64,000 bases of DNA from Leisingera daeponensis (GCF_019801465.1 NZ_JAHVJA010000001.1:1-64000); one strand, 5' to 3'. Positions 38,910 through 50,887 are shown, numbered from the stretch's first letter. Made by a program: numbers and translations. Notes: generated by a model not told the origin, from the sequence alone.

Positions 38910-40934
38910 ATGTCTGACCTCCGCAAGATCAACATTGACGGAACCGAGATAGAGGTGGACGGGGCGATGACCCTGATCCAGGCCTGTGAGGAGGCCGGCG
39001 TCGAGATCCCGCGCTTCTGTTATCACGAGCGGCTGTCGATTGCCGGCAACTGCCGCATGTGCCTGGTTGAGGTTGTCGGCGGCCCGCCCAAGCCCGCGGC
39101 TTCCTGCGCGATGCAGGTGCGCGACCTGCGCCCCGGCCCCGAAGGCCAGGCGCCGCAGGTGAAAACCAACTCGCCCATGGTCAAGAAGGCCCGCGAAGGC
39201 GTGATGGAATTCATGCTGATCAACCATCCGCTGGACTGCCCGATCTGCGATCAGGGCGGCGAATGCGACCTGCAGGACCAGGCGATGGCCTATGGCCTGT
39301 CGGGCAGCCGTTTCAAGGAGGCCAAGCGCGCGGTGGATGATCTGGACCTCGGTCCGCTTGTGGACACCACCATGACCCGCTGCATCAGCTGCACTCGCTG
39401 CGTGCGCTTCACGACTGAGGTCGCGGGCATCACCCAGATGGGCCAGACCGGGCGCGGCGAGGATGCGGAGATTACCTCCTACCTGAACCAGACTCTGCAA
39501 TCGAACCTGCAGGGCAACATCATCGACCTGTGCCCGGTCGGGGCGCTGACGTCGAAACCCTATGCCTTCACCGCCCGCCCGTGGGAGCTGACCAAGACCG
39601 AAACCATCGACGTGATGGACGCGCTGGGGTCGAACATCCGCGTTGACACCAAGGGCCGCGAAGTGATGCGGATCCTGCCGCGCAACCATGACGGCGTGAA
39701 CGAGGAATGGATCAGCGACAAGACCCGCTTTGTCTGGGATGGTCTGCGCCGCCAGCGTCTTGACCGCCCCTATGTGCGCGTCGATGGCAAGCTGAAACCC
39801 GCCACCTGGGCCGAGGCGCTGTCTGCTGCGGCCGCGGCCATGAAAGGCAAGAAGGTTGCGGGCCTGATCGGCGATCTGGTGCCGGTTGAGGCGGCATTTG
39901 CGCTGAAGCAGCTGGTCGAGGGATTGGGCGGCAAGGTGGAATGCCGCACCGACAACGCCCGCCTGCCGATCGGCAACCGTGCAGGTTACGCCGGTACCGC
40001 AACCATCGAAGACCTCGAAGATGCGCAGATGATCCTGCTGATCGGCACCAACCCGCGCGACGAGGCACCGGTGCTGAATGCCCGCATCCGCAAGGCCTGG
40101 GCCAAAGGCGCCGAGGTGGCACTGATCGGGCCTGCCGCCGATCTGACCTACGAGTATTTCCACGCCGGCACCGGCCGTGATGCTCTCAGCGAGATGATCG
40201 CCAATGGCGTCTCGGAAGAGACCCGCGACAACAAGAAAACCGTGATCATCGTGGGGCAGGGCGCCCTGCGCGAGGCCGATGGCCTGGCGGTTATGGCTGC
40301 GGCCCAGAAGATGGCGGAGCTGTCCGGCTCCAAGCTGCTGGTGCTGCATACCGCGGCTTCCCGTGTCGGCGCGATGGATGTCGGCGCCGTGACCGAGGGC
40401 GGCATGGAAGCGGCCATCGACGGGGCGGAGGTGATCTATAACCTCGGCGCCGATGAGGTGGAAATCGACGCCGGCGCCTTTGTGATCTACCAGGGCAGCC
40501 ACGGCGACCGCGGTGCGCACCGGGCCGATGTGATCCTGCCGGGCGCCGCCTACACCGAAGAAAACGGCTTGTTCGTCAACACTGAAGGCCGCCCTCAGCT
40601 GGCCATGCGCGCGAGCTTCGCGCCCGGCGAGGCCAAGGAAAACTGGGCCATCCTGCGTGCGCTCAGCGCCGAAGCGGGAGCCGCGCTCGGCTATGACTCG
40701 CTGGCCCAGCTGCGCCAGGCCCTGGTCGCCGAAGTGCCGCATCTGGGGCAGATCGACGAAGTGGCCGAGAAGAACGGCGGGCCGCTGAAACAGGACAAGC
40801 TCGGCAACGCCGACTTCCTGCCTGCGGTCAAGGATTTCTACCTGACAAACCCGATCGCGCGCGCTTCTCAGCTGATGGCGGAACTGTCGGCCGGTGCAAA
40901 GACCCGCGAAACCGGGAAACTTGCCGCCGAATGA
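38910..40934 (+). CDS. nuoG: NADH-quinone oxidoreductase subunit G
   Basis: A 674-residue subunit. N-terminal [2Fe-2S] N1b ligands Cys37, Cys48, Cys51, Cys66; then the His-cysteine motif [19 protein letters not shown] (N5) and CISCTRC...CPVGAL (N6); the C-terminal two-thirds is a molybdopterin-oxidoreductase-like fold without cofactor. It carries electrons in the peripheral arm. Overlaps the next gene by ATGA. Confidence 0.97.
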   Translation: MSDLRKINIDGTEIEVDGAMTLIQACEEAGVEIPRFCYHERLSIAGNCRMCLVEVVGGPPKPAASCAMQVRDLRPGPEGQAPQVKTNSPMVKKAREGVMEFMLINHPLDCPICDQGGECDLQDQAMAYGLSGSRFKEAKRAVDDLDLGPLVDTTMTRCISCTRCVRFTTEVAGITQMGQTGRGEDAEITSYLNQTLQSNLQGNIIDLCPVGALTSKPYAFTARPWELTKTETIDVMDALGSNIRVDTKGREVMRILPRNHDGVNEEWISDKTRFVWDGLRRQRLDRPYVRVDGKLKPATWAEALSAAAAAMKGKKVAGLIGDLVPVEAAFALKQLVEGLGGKVECRTDNARLPIGNRAGYAGTATIEDLEDAQMILLIGTNPRDEAPVLNARIRKAWAKGAEVALIGPAADLTYEYFHAGTGRDALSEMIANGVSEETRDNKKTVIIVGQGALREADGLAVMAAAQKMAELSGSKLLVLHTAASRVGAMDVGAVTEGGMEAAIDGAEVIYNLGADEVEIDAGAFVIYQGSHGDRGAHRADVILPGAAYTEENGLFVNTEGRPQLAMRASFAPGEAKENWAILRALSAEAGAALGYDSLAQLRQALVAEVPHLGQIDEVAEKNGGPLKQDKLGNADFLPAVKDFYLTNPIARASQLMAELSAGAKTRETGKLAAE

Positions 40935-41317
40935 CGCGCTTTGCCCTCATAACGCCCCTCCTGCTGGCCGCCTGCGCCATGGCGCCCGGCAGCGGAGGCG
41001 AGCGGCCCGCCCCGATCTACGAGGGGGTGGAAACCAGCCTGCTGGAGGGCGATCTGGTGCAATTTCACGTCTCCATGCGCGGCGCTGCCGTGCCCGGGGA
41101 CCTCGACAATTATGCGGAATGCGCCGCCGCGCAATACGCGCTGATCCGGGGCTACGGGTTTGCGCGCCATGTGCGCACGACAACGAAACAGGCAGGGGGC
41201 AGCCGGACCGCTGATGCGGTCTACCTGATTTCGCCCTCTCTGCCGCGCGGCCTGCGCACCATCGACGCCGAAGTCGTGGTTGCGGATTGCGCGGCGAACG
41301 GAATACCCACGGTGTGA
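40931..41317 (+). CDS. Small putative lipoprotein between nuoG and nuoH
   Basis: A 128-residue protein with lipobox LAAC ([20 protein letters not shown]). The body is mixed alpha/beta ([71 protein letters not shown]), with two Cys that may pair. No recognised family. Its ATGA overlap with nuoG and 6-base gap to nuoH make cotranscription nearly certain. Confidence 0.75.
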   Translation: MTRFALITPLLLAACAMAPGSGGERPAPIYEGVETSLLEGDLVQFHVSMRGAAVPGDLDNYAECAAAQYALIRGYGFARHVRTTTKQAGGSRTADAVYLISPSLPRGLRTIDAEVVVADCAANGIPTV

Positions 41318-41323
41318 GGACCT

Positions 41324-42361
41324 ATGGCTGATTTCTTTAACACTCCAGGCGGCATCGCTGTTCTGATCCTGGCGCAAGTGCTTGCAGTTGTTGCCTTTGT
41401 GATGATCTCGCTCCTGTTCCTCGTCTACGGGGACCGCAAGATCTGGGCCGCGGTCCAGATGCGCCGGGGCCCGAACGTGGTGGGCGTCTACGGCCTGCTG
41501 CAATCGGTCGCCGACGCACTGAAATATGTGGTGAAAGAGGTGGTGATCCCCGCGGGCGCCGACCGCACTGTGTTCATTCTGGCGCCGATGACCTCCTTCG
41601 TGCTGGCGATGATCGCCTGGGCGGTGATCCCGTTCAACGACGGCTGGGTCCTCAGCGACATCAATGTCGCCATCCTCTATGTCTTCGCGGTCTCCAGCCT
41701 GGAGGTCTACGGTGTGATCATGGGCGGCTGGGCCTCGAACTCGAAATACCCGTTCCTCGGCTCCCTGCGCTCCGCCGCGCAGATGATCTCCTACGAGGTT
41801 TCGCTGGGCCTGATCATCATCGGTATCATCATTTCCACCGGATCGATGAATTTTGGCGACATCGTCCGCGCGCAGGACGGCGATCTGGGCCTGCTGAACT
41901 GGTACTGGATCCCGCATTTCCCGATGGTCTTCCTGTTCTTCATCTCGGCGCTGGCGGAAACCAACCGCCCGCCGTTCGACCTGCCGGAAGCGGAGTCGGA
42001 ACTGGTGGCGGGCTATCAGGTGGAATATTCGGCGACCCCGTTCCTCTTGTTCATGGCCGGTGAATATATCGCCATCTTCCTGATGTGCGCGCTGACGACC
42101 CTGCTGTTCTTCGGCGGCTGGCTGTCGCCGATCCCGGGTCTGCCGGACGGCGTTCTGTGGATGGTCGCCAAGATGGCGTTCTTCTTCTTCCTCTTCGCAA
42201 TGGTGAAGGCGATCACTCCGCGCTACCGCTATGACCAGCTGATGCGGCTGGGCTGGAAAGTGTTCCTGCCGTTCTCGCTGGCCTGGGTGGTCTTCGTGTC
42301 CTTCGCTGCAAAATTTGACTGGTTCTGGGGCATCTTCGCCCGCTGGACCGTGGGAGGCTAA
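41324..42361 (+). CDS. nuoH: NADH-quinone oxidoreductase subunit H
   Basis: A 345-residue membrane subunit with about eight helices and the conserved loops [20 protein letters not shown] and [26 protein letters not shown], which line the quinone tunnel. It connects the peripheral arm to the proton pumps. Confidence 0.97.
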   Translation: MADFFNTPGGIAVLILAQVLAVVAFVMISLLFLVYGDRKIWAAVQMRRGPNVVGVYGLLQSVADALKYVVKEVVIPAGADRTVFILAPMTSFVLAMIAWAVIPFNDGWVLSDINVAILYVFAVSSLEVYGVIMGGWASNSKYPFLGSLRSAAQMISYEVSLGLIIIGIIISTGSMNFGDIVRAQDGDLGLLNWYWIPHFPMVFLFFISALAETNRPPFDLPEAESELVAGYQVEYSATPFLLFMAGEYIAIFLMCALTTLLFFGGWLSPIPGLPDGVLWMVAKMAFFFFLFAMVKAITPRYRYDQLMRLGWKVFLPFSLAWVVFVSFAAKFDWFWGIFARWTVGG

Positions 42362-42364
42362 CTG

Positions 42365-42859
42365 ATGGCGAACATCGACTACACCCGCGCGGCCAAATAC
42401 TTCCTGCTGCAGGATTTCTGGGTCGGCTTCAAACTGGGGCTGAAGTATTTCTTCGCCCCCAAGGCCACCCTGAACTACCCGCACGAGAAGGGCCCGCTGT
42501 CGCCCCGCTTCCGCGGCGAACACGCGCTGCGCCGCTACCCGAACGGCGAGGAGCGCTGCATCGCCTGCAAGCTGTGCGAGGCGGTCTGCCCGGCGCAGGC
42601 GATCACCATCGACGCCGAGCCGCGCGAGGACGGCAGCCGCCGCACCACGCGCTATGACATCGACATGACCAAATGCATCTACTGCGGCTTCTGTCAGGAA
42701 GCCTGCCCGGTGGATGCGATCGTCGAAGGGCCGAACTTCGAATTCGCCACCGAGACCCGCGAGGAGCTGTTTTACGACAAGGATAAGCTTCTGGCCAACG
42801 GCGACCGCTGGGAAGCCGAGATCGCCCGCAACCTGGAAATCGACGCGCCGTACCGATGA
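42365..42859 (+). CDS. nuoI: NADH-quinone oxidoreductase subunit I
   Basis: A 164-residue ferredoxin-like subunit with two 4Fe-4S motifs: Cys65/68/71/75 ([12 protein letters not shown]) and Cys104/107/110/114 ([12 protein letters not shown]), clusters N6a and N6b. An N-terminal amphipathic stretch anchors it to NuoH. Its last bases overlap the next gene (ATGA). Confidence 0.97.
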   Translation: MANIDYTRAAKYFLLQDFWVGFKLGLKYFFAPKATLNYPHEKGPLSPRFRGEHALRRYPNGEERCIACKLCEAVCPAQAITIDAEPREDGSRRTTRYDIDMTKCIYCGFCQEACPVDAIVEGPNFEFATETREELFYDKDKLLANGDRWEAEIARNLEIDAPYR

Positions 42860-43275
42860 CCGATCCCAAGAACCCTTTCGAGGCCATGATGGCGCAGGCC
42901 CAGCAGATGGCCAAGGCGTTCAACCCGGCGCTGGAGAACTTCTCGCCTTCCGAGGCTTTCAAAGAGTTCGAGGCGCTGTGGCCCACCATGCCCAAAGAGG
43001 TCATGGAAATGATGTTCGGCAACACCGTCAACAAGGACGGGTTGGATGCCAAGACCCGGCTGCTGCTGACACTGGCCGGGCTGACGATGCAGGGCGCGCA
43101 GGCCGACAGTGCCGTGCGCCAGACCGTGCGCCACGCCCTCGCGGCCGGCGCCAAGAAACAAGAGATCGTGGAAACGATCGGACAGATGTCGGTGTTTGCC
43201 GGCATTCCGGCCATGAACCGGGCGCTGGATCTCGCGCAAGGCGTCATGGACGACAAAAGGGACGATGAGACATGA
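42856..43275 (+). CDS. Carboxymuconolactone decarboxylase (CMD/AhpD-like) family protein in the nuo operon
   Basis: A 139-residue protein with the CMD core [20 protein letters not shown] and the helix [20 protein letters not shown]. AhpD-type members use a CxxC; none is present here (no cysteine in the core), so peroxidase activity through cysteines is not expected. The N-terminal ~50 residues are a helical extension. It overlaps nuoI and nuoJ by ATGA on both sides, so expression is locked to complex I. Function unknown. Confidence 0.82.
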   Translation: MTDPKNPFEAMMAQAQQMAKAFNPALENFSPSEAFKEFEALWPTMPKEVMEMMFGNTVNKDGLDAKTRLLLTLAGLTMQGAQADSAVRQTVRHALAAGAKKQEIVETIGQMSVFAGIPAMNRALDLAQGVMDDKRDDET

Positions 43276-43874
43276 GCGTTTTTGCCTTCTACCTCTTCGC
43301 CATCAGCGCCATCACCGGCGGGCTGTTCACCGTGATCAGCCGCCAGCCGGTGCATTCGGTGCTGTGGCTGATCCTGGCCTTTCTTTCCTCGGCCGGGTTG
43401 TTTGTGCTGCTGGGGGCGGAGTTCGTCGCCATGCTGCTGGTCATCGTCTACGTGGGCGCGGTCGCGGTGCTGTTCCTGTTTGTGGTGATGATGCTGGATG
43501 TGGATTTTGCCGAGCTGAAGGCGGAGATGGCAAAATACATGCCGCTGGCGCTGCTCATTGGCCTAGTGATCCTGATGCAGTTCGTGATGGCCTTCGGCGT
43601 TTGGGAAACCGCGCATAAAGCGCCTGAGCTGCTGGCCAATCCGGTACCTGCGGACCGCCACAACACCGAGGCGCTCGGCCTCATCATCTATGATCAATAT
43701 TTCCTTCTGTTCCAGCTGGCGGGCCTGATCCTGCTGGTGGCCATGATCGGCGCGATCGTGCTGACCCTGCGCCACCGCACCGACGTCAAGCGCCAGGACG
43801 TGGTTGCCCAGATGATGCGCGACCCGGCCGCCGCGATGGAGCTCAAGGACGTGAAACCGGGGCAGGGGCTGTGA
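43272..43874 (+). CDS. nuoJ: NADH-quinone oxidoreductase subunit J
   Basis: A 200-residue membrane subunit with five helices; [17 protein letters not shown] is the conserved TMH3 with its pi-bulge region. The C-terminal ~40 residues are polar. It overlaps the CMD-family gene by ATGA. Confidence 0.96.
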   Translation: MSVFAFYLFAISAITGGLFTVISRQPVHSVLWLILAFLSSAGLFVLLGAEFVAMLLVIVYVGAVAVLFLFVVMMLDVDFAELKAEMAKYMPLALLIGLVILMQFVMAFGVWETAHKAPELLANPVPADRHNTEALGLIIYDQYFLLFQLAGLILLVAMIGAIVLTLRHRTDVKRQDVVAQMMRDPAAAMELKDVKPGQGL

Positions 43875-43878
43875 TCCA

Positions 43879-44184
43879 ATGATCGGACTTGAACATTATC
43901 TGACCGTCGCGGCGACGCTGTTCGTCATCGGCATCTTCGGGCTCTTCCTGAACCGCAAGAACGTGATCATCCTCTTGATGAGCATTGAACTGATGCTCCT
44001 GGCGGTGAACATCAACCTGGTCGCATTCTCCAGCTTCCTGGGCGATCTGGTGGGGCAGGTCTTTACCTTGTTCGTGCTGACCGTGGCCGCGGCTGAGGCC
44101 GCCATCGGCCTGGCGATCTTGGTCTGCTTCTTCCGCAACCGCGGCACCATCGCCGTCGAAGACGTCAACGTGATGAAGGGCTGA
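43879..44184 (+). CDS. nuoK: NADH-quinone oxidoreductase subunit K
   Basis: A 101-residue three-helix subunit ([38 protein letters not shown] with the conserved proton-path Glu; [12 protein letters not shown]). Length and sequence are standard. Confidence 0.97.
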   Translation: MIGLEHYLTVAATLFVIGIFGLFLNRKNVIILLMSIELMLLAVNINLVAFSSFLGDLVGQVFTLFVLTVAAAEAAIGLAILVCFFRNRGTIAVEDVNVMKG

Positions 44185-44190
44185 AGAACC

Positions 44191-46269
44191 ATGGAAACCA
44201 TCCTCCTCTTTGCCCCGCTGGTGGGGGCGGTGATCTGCGGCTTCGGCCACAAGATGATCGGTGAGAAAGCCGCCACCGTGACCGCGACGGCGCTGCTGTT
44301 CCTGTCGGCGCTGCTCAGCTGGATCACCTTCCTGTCGTTTGACGGGGTGACCCAGAACATCGAGATCTTCCGCTGGATCGAAAGCGGCTCGCTGTCGACC
44401 TCCTGGGCGATCCGCTTGGACCGGCTGACCGCAATCATGCTGATCGTGATCACCACGGTGTCCTCGCTCGTGCACCTCTATTCCTTCGGCTACATGGACC
44501 ATGACCCGCAGTGGAAAGAAGGCGAGAGCTACAAGCCGCGCTTCTTTGCCTACCTGTCGTTCTTCACCTTTGCGATGCTGATGCTGGTGACCTCCGACAA
44601 CCTGGTGCAGATGTTCTTCGGCTGGGAAGGCGTGGGCGTGGCCTCTTACCTGCTGATCGGTTTTTACTACCGCAAGCCCAGCGCCAATGCGGCGGCGATG
44701 AAGGCGTTCATCGTCAACCGCGTCGGCGACTTCGGCTTCGCGCTGGGTATCTTCGGTCTCTTCTTCCTGACCGACAGCATCAACCTGTCTGACATCTTTG
44801 CTGCAGCCCCCACGCTGGCGGAAACCCAGGTCTCCTTCCTGTGGACCGAATGGAACGCGGCGAACCTCCTGGCCTTCCTGCTGTTTGTCGGCGCGATGGG
44901 CAAATCGGCGCAGCTCTTGCTGCACACCTGGCTGCCGGACGCGATGGAAGGCCCGACCCCGGTGTCGGCGCTGATCCACGCTGCAACCATGGTGACCGCG
45001 GGCGTGTTCCTGGTCTGCCGCATGTCGCCGCTGATCGAGTTCGCGCCTGAGGCCGCGGCCTTCATCACCGTGCTGGGCGCAGCAACCGCCTTCTTTGCCG
45101 CGACCGTGGGTCTGGTGCAGAACGACATCAAGCGCGTGATCGCCTATTCCACCTGCTCGCAGCTGGGCTACATGTTCGTGGCGGCTGGCGTTGGCATGTA
45201 CTCGGCGGCGATGTTCCACCTGTTCACCCACGCTTTCTTCAAGGCGATGCTGTTCCTGGGTGCCGGTTCGGTGATCCACGCCATGCACCACGAGCAGGAC
45301 ATGCGGAACTACGGCGCGCTTCGCAAGAAGATCCCCTATACCTTCTGGGCGATGATGATCGGCACCCTGGCTATCACCGGCGTCGGTATCCCGCTCAGCG
45401 GCTGGGTTGGCTTTGCCGGCTTCGTCTCCAAGGACGCGATCATCGAAAGCGCCTATGCGGGCGGCTCGATGTTCGGCTTCTGGGCGCTGGTGATCGCGGC
45501 CTTCATGACATCGTTCTATTCCTGGCGCCTGATCTTCATGACCTTCTACGGCGAAGCGCGCGGCGACAAGCACACCCACGACCATGCTCATGAAAGCCCC
45601 TGGACCATGCTGGTGCCGCTGGGCGTGCTGGCGGTGGGTTCCGTCACCGCAGGCATGATCTGGTACAGCAGCTTCTTCGGCCACGTCGATCAGGTCGGCA
45701 AGTTCTACGGCATCCCAGTGGCGGAAGCGTCCGCTGCGGCGCATGGCGAAGAGGCTGGCCACGGCGAAGACGCGGCACATGGCGGCGAGCACCACTATGT
45801 GTTTGCCGGCAAGCCGGGCGAGGGCGCTCTGTACATCGCGCCGGACAACCACATCCTGGAGGATGCCCATGCGGCGCCGAAATGGGTGAAACTGTCCCCT
45901 TTCATGGCAATGCTGGGCGGCCTGGTGCTGGCGCTGTGGTTCTACATCTGGAACCCGTCGCTGCCCGCGCGTTTGGCGAAGCAGCAGCGCCCGCTGTACC
46001 TGTTCCTCCTGAACAAGTGGTACTTTGATGAGATCTATGACGTGATCTTCGTCAAGCCGGCCGTGGCCATTGGCCGCTTCTTCTGGAAGCGCGGCGATGG
46101 CAGCACCATCGACGGTTTCCTCAACGGTCTGGCCATGGGCGTTGTGCCCTTCTTCACCCGTCTCGCTGGACGCGCACAGTCCGGTTACATCTTCACTTAT
46201 GCCTTCTGGATGGTGCTGGGCATTGCCGCCCTGGTCACCTGGATGTCGATCGGCGGAGGAGCGCACTGA
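44191..46269 (+). CDS. nuoL: NADH-quinone oxidoreductase subunit L, with His-rich insertion
   Basis: A 692-residue antiporter-like subunit. Conserved [61 protein letters not shown] and the long lateral-helix C-terminus. Two His-rich stretches lie in a loop: about residues 459-467 (HTHDHAHE) and about 517-535 ([18 protein letters not shown]). NuoL is the distal proton pump. The last base of the stop is shared with the nuoM ATG. Confidence 0.97.
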   Translation: METILLFAPLVGAVICGFGHKMIGEKAATVTATALLFLSALLSWITFLSFDGVTQNIEIFRWIESGSLSTSWAIRLDRLTAIMLIVITTVSSLVHLYSFGYMDHDPQWKEGESYKPRFFAYLSFFTFAMLMLVTSDNLVQMFFGWEGVGVASYLLIGFYYRKPSANAAAMKAFIVNRVGDFGFALGIFGLFFLTDSINLSDIFAAAPTLAETQVSFLWTEWNAANLLAFLLFVGAMGKSAQLLLHTWLPDAMEGPTPVSALIHAATMVTAGVFLVCRMSPLIEFAPEAAAFITVLGAATAFFAATVGLVQNDIKRVIAYSTCSQLGYMFVAAGVGMYSAAMFHLFTHAFFKAMLFLGAGSVIHAMHHEQDMRNYGALRKKIPYTFWAMMIGTLAITGVGIPLSGWVGFAGFVSKDAIIESAYAGGSMFGFWALVIAAFMTSFYSWRLIFMTFYGEARGDKHTHDHAHESPWTMLVPLGVLAVGSVTAGMIWYSSFFGHVDQVGKFYGIPVAEASAAAHGEEAGHGEDAAHGGEHHYVFAGKPGEGALYIAPDNHILEDAHAAPKWVKLSPFMAMLGGLVLALWFYIWNPSLPARLAKQQRPLYLFLLNKWYFDEIYDVIFVKPAVAIGRFFWKRGDGSTIDGFLNGLAMGVVPFFTRLAGRAQSGYIFTYAFWMVLGIAALVTWMSIGGGAH

Positions 46270-47819
46270 TGGACAATCTCCTTTCTATTGTCACCTTCAT
46301 CCCGGCGCTCGCGGCGGCCATCCTGGCCCTGTTCCTGCGCGGCGAGGATAAGGCGGCGCAGCGCAACGCGAAGTTTGTTGCGCTCTTTGCCACCACGATC
46401 ACCTTCCTGGTGAGCCTGGGGATCTACTCCCAGTTCGACCCGGCCAACACCGGCTTCCAGTTCGTCGAGGACCGGGCCTGGATCTTTGGGCTGAAGTACA
46501 AGATGGGCGTCGACGGCATCTCGGTTCTGTTCGTGCTGCTGACCACCTTCATCATGCCGCTGACCATCCTGGCCAGCTGGCCGGTCACCGACCGGGTCAA
46601 GGAGTACATGATCGCGTTCCTGCTCTTGGAGACCCTGATGCTGGGTGTCTTCATGGCGCTGGACCTGGTGCTGTTCTACCTGTTCTTCGAGGCAGGCCTC
46701 ATTCCGATGTTCCTGATCATCGGCATCTGGGGCGGCAAGGAGCGGATCTACGCCTCCTTCAAGTTCTTCCTCTACACCTTCTTCGGCTCGGTGCTGATGC
46801 TGGTGGCGATGGTCTTCATGTATGTGGATGCCGGCACAACCGACATCGAGACCCTGCTGACCCACAGCTTCTCGGCGGCGTCCTTTGACGTGCTGGGCTT
46901 GCATATCGTGGGCGGCGCCCAGACGCTGATGTTCCTGGCGTTCTTTGCCTCCTTCGCGGTGAAGATGCCGATGTGGCCGGTGCACACCTGGCTTCCGGAC
47001 GCGCACGTGCAGGCGCCGACCGCGGGTTCCGTGGTGCTGGCGGCGATCCTGCTGAAAATGGGCGGCTACGGCTTCCTGCGCTTCAGCTTGCCGATGTTCC
47101 CGGTGGGTGCGGATGTGATGACCGATGTGGTCCTGTGGATGTCCGCGATTGCGGTGGTCTACACCTCGCTGGTGGCGATGGTGCAGGAGGACATGAAAAA
47201 GCTTATCGCCTATTCCTCGGTTGCGCACATGGGTTTTGTCACCATGGGCATCTTTGCAGCCAACCAGCAAGGCATCGACGGCGCCATCTTCCAGATGCTG
47301 TCGCACGGTTTCATCTCCGCCGCGCTCTTCCTTTGCGTCGGTGTGATCTATGACCGCATGCACACTCGCGACATCGAGGCCTATGGCGGCCTGGTGATCC
47401 GGATGCCCGCCTATGCGCTGGTCTTCATGTTCTTCACCATGGGCAACGTCGGCCTGCCGGGCACGTCGGGTTTCATCGGTGAGTTCCTGACCCTGATGGG
47501 CACTTTCCAGAAGAACACCTGGGTCACCGCAGTGGCGGCGACCGGGGTGATTTTCTCGGCGGGTTATGCCCTGTGGCTCTACCGCCGCGTGGTGTTCGGC
47601 GACCTGATCAAGGGCAGCCTGATGGGCATCCGCGACATGTCCGCGCGTGAGCGCTTCGTCTTTGCGCCGCTGGTCGCCATGACCCTGATCTTGGGGGTCT
47701 ACCCGGCGCTGGTCACCGACATCATCGGCCCCTCGACCGAGGCGCTGATTGCAAACTTCAACCAGTCTCTGGCTGCTGCGGACACCGCGCCCGCAGCCAC
47801 CCAGATTGCTTCGCATTAA
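46269..47819 (+). CDS. nuoM: NADH-quinone oxidoreductase subunit M
   Basis: A 516-residue antiporter-like subunit: [40 protein letters not shown] (conserved Glu), [26 protein letters not shown]. Central proton pump of the membrane arm. Confidence 0.97.
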   Translation: MDNLLSIVTFIPALAAAILALFLRGEDKAAQRNAKFVALFATTITFLVSLGIYSQFDPANTGFQFVEDRAWIFGLKYKMGVDGISVLFVLLTTFIMPLTILASWPVTDRVKEYMIAFLLLETLMLGVFMALDLVLFYLFFEAGLIPMFLIIGIWGGKERIYASFKFFLYTFFGSVLMLVAMVFMYVDAGTTDIETLLTHSFSAASFDVLGLHIVGGAQTLMFLAFFASFAVKMPMWPVHTWLPDAHVQAPTAGSVVLAAILLKMGGYGFLRFSLPMFPVGADVMTDVVLWMSAIAVVYTSLVAMVQEDMKKLIAYSSVAHMGFVTMGIFAANQQGIDGAIFQMLSHGFISAALFLCVGVIYDRMHTRDIEAYGGLVIRMPAYALVFMFFTMGNVGLPGTSGFIGEFLTLMGTFQKNTWVTAVAATGVIFSAGYALWLYRRVVFGDLIKGSLMGIRDMSARERFVFAPLVAMTLILGVYPALVTDIIGPSTEALIANFNQSLAAADTAPAATQIASH

Positions 47820-47834
47820 GGGAGCATCAGGCAG

Positions 47835-49274
47835 ATGATCCAAGCTGATCTTACTGTAATCCTGCCGGAGATCGTTCTGGCGCTGTACGCCATGGCGGCG
47901 CTGATCGGCGCCGTCTACACCGGCAAGGACAAGCTGGCGGTTCCGATGGTCTGGGCCACCGCCGCCCTGCTGGCGCTGGTCGCCTTTTGGATCGCCTCCA
48001 GCCCGGACGGCACCCAGACAGCGTTCAATGGCATGTTCATCGACGACGGCTTCTCCCGCTTTGCCAAGGTGGCGTTGCTGCTGGGCGCCTCCGCCGTGCT
48101 GCTGATCGGCCAGGAGTACATGGCGCGCCGCGGCATCCTGCGGTTCGAATACCCGGTGCTGGTGGCGCTGGCCGCGGTCGGCATGATGATGATGGTCTCC
48201 GCAGGCGATCTGATGTCTCTCTACATGGGGCTGGAGCTGCAGTCGCTGTCGCTTTACGTCGTGGCCGCCATGCGCCGCGACAGCGTCAGGTCGACTGAAG
48301 CGGGCCTCAAGTATTTCGTGCTGGGCGCGCTGTCTTCGGGCTTGCTGCTTTATGGCGCCTCGCTGGTCTACGGTTTCGCCGGCACCACCCAGTTCGCGGG
48401 CATCATCCAGGTGGCGGAGCAGGGCCATATGTCCATCGGCATGCTGTTCGGCCTGGTCTTCATGATTTCCGGCATGGCGTTCAAGGTCTCGGCGGTTCCG
48501 TTTCACATGTGGACCCCGGACGTCTATGAGGGCTCGCCGACCCCGGTCACCGCTTTCTTTGCCACCGCCCCCAAGGTCGCGGCCATGGGCTTGTTCGCGC
48601 GGGTGCTGTTCGATGCCTTCGGCGGCGCTATCGCCGACTGGCAGCAGATCATCGTGGTGCTGTCGGTTCTGTCGATGTTCCTGGGCGCCATCGCGGCGAT
48701 CGGCCAGCGCGACATCAAACGGCTGATGGCGTTCTCCTCCATCGCCCACATGGGCTATGCGATGATCGGCCTGGCTTCCGGCACCGAGCAGGGCATCACC
48801 GCGATGCTGGTCTACCTGGCGATCTACGTCACCATGAACATCGGCACCTTCTCCTTCATCCTGATGCTGGAAAAGGACGGCAAGCCGGTCACTGACATCC
48901 TGGCCCTGAACCAGTTCGCCGCGCGCGAGCCGGGCAAGGCGCTTGCGGTGCTGATCCTGATGTTCTCGCTGGCAGGCGTGCCGCCGATGCTGGGCTTCTT
49001 CGCCAAGCTGGGCGTGTGGCAGGCAGGTGTGGACGCAGGCCTGATGGGGCTGGTCATTGCTTCTGCCGTGGCCTCTGTTATCGGTGCGTTCTATTACCTG
49101 CGGATCGTTTTCTACATGTATTTCGGCACCGGCGAGGACGATGTGTCCGCCAAGGGCGCTCCGGTCCTGGGGCTGGCGCTGATGGCGTCCGCCGCGATGA
49201 TGCTGGTGGGGGTGGTCTATCAGTTCGGCATCGACAGCGCCGCCGCTGCTGCAGCGGCAACCCTTGTAAATTGA
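47835..49274 (+). CDS. nuoN: NADH-quinone oxidoreductase subunit N
   Basis: A 479-residue antiporter-like subunit: [63 protein letters not shown]. It is the last structural gene, 15 bases after nuoM, followed by a strong terminator. Confidence 0.97.
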   Translation: MIQADLTVILPEIVLALYAMAALIGAVYTGKDKLAVPMVWATAALLALVAFWIASSPDGTQTAFNGMFIDDGFSRFAKVALLLGASAVLLIGQEYMARRGILRFEYPVLVALAAVGMMMMVSAGDLMSLYMGLELQSLSLYVVAAMRRDSVRSTEAGLKYFVLGALSSGLLLYGASLVYGFAGTTQFAGIIQVAEQGHMSIGMLFGLVFMISGMAFKVSAVPFHMWTPDVYEGSPTPVTAFFATAPKVAAMGLFARVLFDAFGGAIADWQQIIVVLSVLSMFLGAIAAIGQRDIKRLMAFSSIAHMGYAMIGLASGTEQGITAMLVYLAIYVTMNIGTFSFILMLEKDGKPVTDILALNQFAAREPGKALAVLILMFSLAGVPPMLGFFAKLGVWQAGVDAGLMGLVIASAVASVIGAFYYLRIVFYMYFGTGEDDVSAKGAPVLGLALMASAAMMLVGVVYQFGIDSAAAAAAATLVN

Positions 49275-49294
49275 TCTGCTTTTCAGGCAGGCTG

Positions 49295-49325
49295 AAAAGG
49301 CCCGGTCGCGCGACCGGGCCTTTTC
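49295..49325 (+). terminator. Strong terminator of the nuo operon
   Basis: AAAAGGCCCGGTC (49296-49308 region) pairs perfectly with GACCGGGCCTTTT (49312-49324) around a GCGC loop. Symmetric A/U flanks would allow termination on either strand. It lies only ~20 bases before birA, so birA expression depends on read-through or a promoter within this short gap. Confidence 0.92.
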
Positions 49326-49345
49326 GCACTTTGTAAGGAATGCAG

Positions 49346-50092
49346 ATGAGCTGGCCAGCAGGATACGGGAAACGGGTGCTTGACGAGGTGGACAGCACCC
49401 TGAACGAGGCCGCCCGCATTGCCGGGGAACTGGCGGGACCGGAATGGATCCTGGCATTGCGCCAGACCCAGGGCAGGGGGCGCCGCGGCCGCGACTGGAA
49501 GGATCCCAAGGGAAATTTTGCCGCCACCCTGGTGATGCGGCCGGAAGGCTCGCCGGACCAGGCCGCGCTGCGCAGCTTCGTCGCCGCGCTGGCGGTTTAT
49601 GACGCCTGCGTTGCGGTGACCGGCCGCAGCGAAGGCCTGTCGCTGAAATGGCCTAATGATGTCCTGCTGAAGGGCGGTAAGCTGGCGGGTATCCTTTTGG
49701 AGAGCGCAGGCAACGGCAATGGCGTCAGCCACCTGTTTGTCGGGATCGGTGTCAATCTCGTGGAAACCCCGATGCAGGAATGGCTGGAACCCGGCGCGGT
49801 CTGGCCGGTATCGCTTTTGTCGGAGACCGGCGTGCAGGTCACGCCGGAGGAGTTTCTGGATGCCGTTGCCGGCGCCTTTGCCCGTTATGAACAGCAGTTC
49901 TCGACCTACGGGTTCGAGCCCATCCGCACTGAATGGCTCGCGCGGGCGGCAAAGCTGGGCGAGGTGATCACCGCCCGCACGGCGTCGTCGGAGACCGAAG
50001 GCACCTTTGAAACGGTGGACGCCAGCGGCAACCTTGTCCTAAACACCGCCAAGGGCCGCGTCAGCATTCCCGCGGCGGACATCTATTTCTAG
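49346..50092 (+). CDS. birA: Biotin--[acetyl-CoA-carboxylase] ligase
   Basis: A 248-residue biotin protein ligase: biotinyl-AMP loop GRGRRGRDW, KWPNDVLLKGGKLAGILLE, GIGVNL. There is no N-terminal helix-turn-helix, so it is a group I ligase without repressor function. It biotinylates carrier lysines such as Lys607 of MccA and AccB. ATG 49346 has AAGGA 7 bases upstream; ATG 49340 would leave no spacing. Confidence 0.95.
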   Translation: MSWPAGYGKRVLDEVDSTLNEAARIAGELAGPEWILALRQTQGRGRRGRDWKDPKGNFAATLVMRPEGSPDQAALRSFVAALAVYDACVAVTGRSEGLSLKWPNDVLLKGGKLAGILLESAGNGNGVSHLFVGIGVNLVETPMQEWLEPGAVWPVSLLSETGVQVTPEEFLDAVAGAFARYEQQFSTYGFEPIRTEWLARAAKLGEVITARTASSETEGTFETVDASGNLVLNTAKGRVSIPAADIYF

Positions 50093-50104
50093 GAAGGGGC
50101 AGCA

Positions 50105-50887
50105 ATGCTTCTGGCAGTTGATTGCGGCAATACCAATACCGTCTTCTCGATCTATGACGGGGAGAAGTTCATCGGCATGTGGCGCACCGCCACCGACTGG
50201 CAGCGCACGGCAGACCAGTATTATGTCTGGCTCAACACGCTGATGCGGCTGCAGGGGATCGAGGCGGATATCACCGACATGATTATCTCCTCCACCGTGC
50301 CGCGGGTGGTGTTCAACTTGCGTGTGCTGGCGGACCGCTACTTCAACACGCGTCCCTTGGTGGTAGGCAAACCCGAATGCCTGCTGCCCGTCGCGGTGCG
50401 GGTGGACGAGGGCACTGCCGTAGGGCCTGACCGGCTGGTCAACACGGTTTCAGGGTTTGACACCTATGGCGGCAACCTGATCGTCGTGGATTTCGGCACT
50501 GCCACCACCTTTGACGTGGTAGCCGAGGACGGTGCATATGTCGGCGGGGTGATTGCACCGGGCGTGAACCTGAGCCTGGAGGCGCTGCACCAGGCCGCCG
50601 CCGCGCTGCCCCATGTGGACATCTCCAAGCCGCAGAACGTGATCGGCACCAATACCGTGGCCTGCATGCAATCGGGCGTGTTTTGGGGCTATGTCGGCCT
50701 CGTCCGCGAGATTTGCACCCGTATCAAGGCAGAGCGCGCTGTGCCGATGAAGGTTATCTCAACAGGCGGGCTGGCGCCTTTGTTTCAGCAATCCGCTGAT
50801 CTGTTCGATGCATTTGAGGACGACCTCACCATGCACGGGCTGCAGATCATCCATAAATACAACAAGGAAAATGGTACTGACGCATGA
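50105..50887 (+). CDS. coaX: Type III pantothenate kinase
   Basis: A 260-residue ASKHA-fold kinase: LLAVDCGNTNTVFSIYDG (phosphate 1), VGPDRLVNTV, VVDFGTATTFDVV (phosphate 2), YVGGVIAPGVNLSLEAL. It phosphorylates pantothenate, the first step of CoA synthesis, and unlike CoaA it is not feedback-inhibited by CoA. It sits 12 bases after birA and overlaps the RNase J gene by ATGA. Confidence 0.95.
   Translation: MLLAVDCGNTNTVFSIYDGEKFIGMWRTATDWQRTADQYYVWLNTLMRLQGIEADITDMIISSTVPRVVFNLRVLADRYFNTRPLVVGKPECLLPVAVRVDEGTAVGPDRLVNTVSGFDTYGGNLIVVDFGTATTFDVVAEDGAYVGGVIAPGVNLSLEALHQAAAALPHVDISKPQNVIGTNTVACMQSGVFWGYVGLVREICTRIKAERAVPMKVISTGGLAPLFQQSADLFDAFEDDLTMHGLQIIHKYNKENGTDA

Noticed and set aside
43843-46266. 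807-codon open frame on the minus strand
   Set aside because: Antisense to nuoL; composition is charge-rich without any domain.
46197-49457. 1086-codon open frame on the minus strand
   Set aside because: Antisense to nuoM and nuoN, made largely of His/Gln/Asp/Arg runs; the coding strand holds clear complex I subunits.
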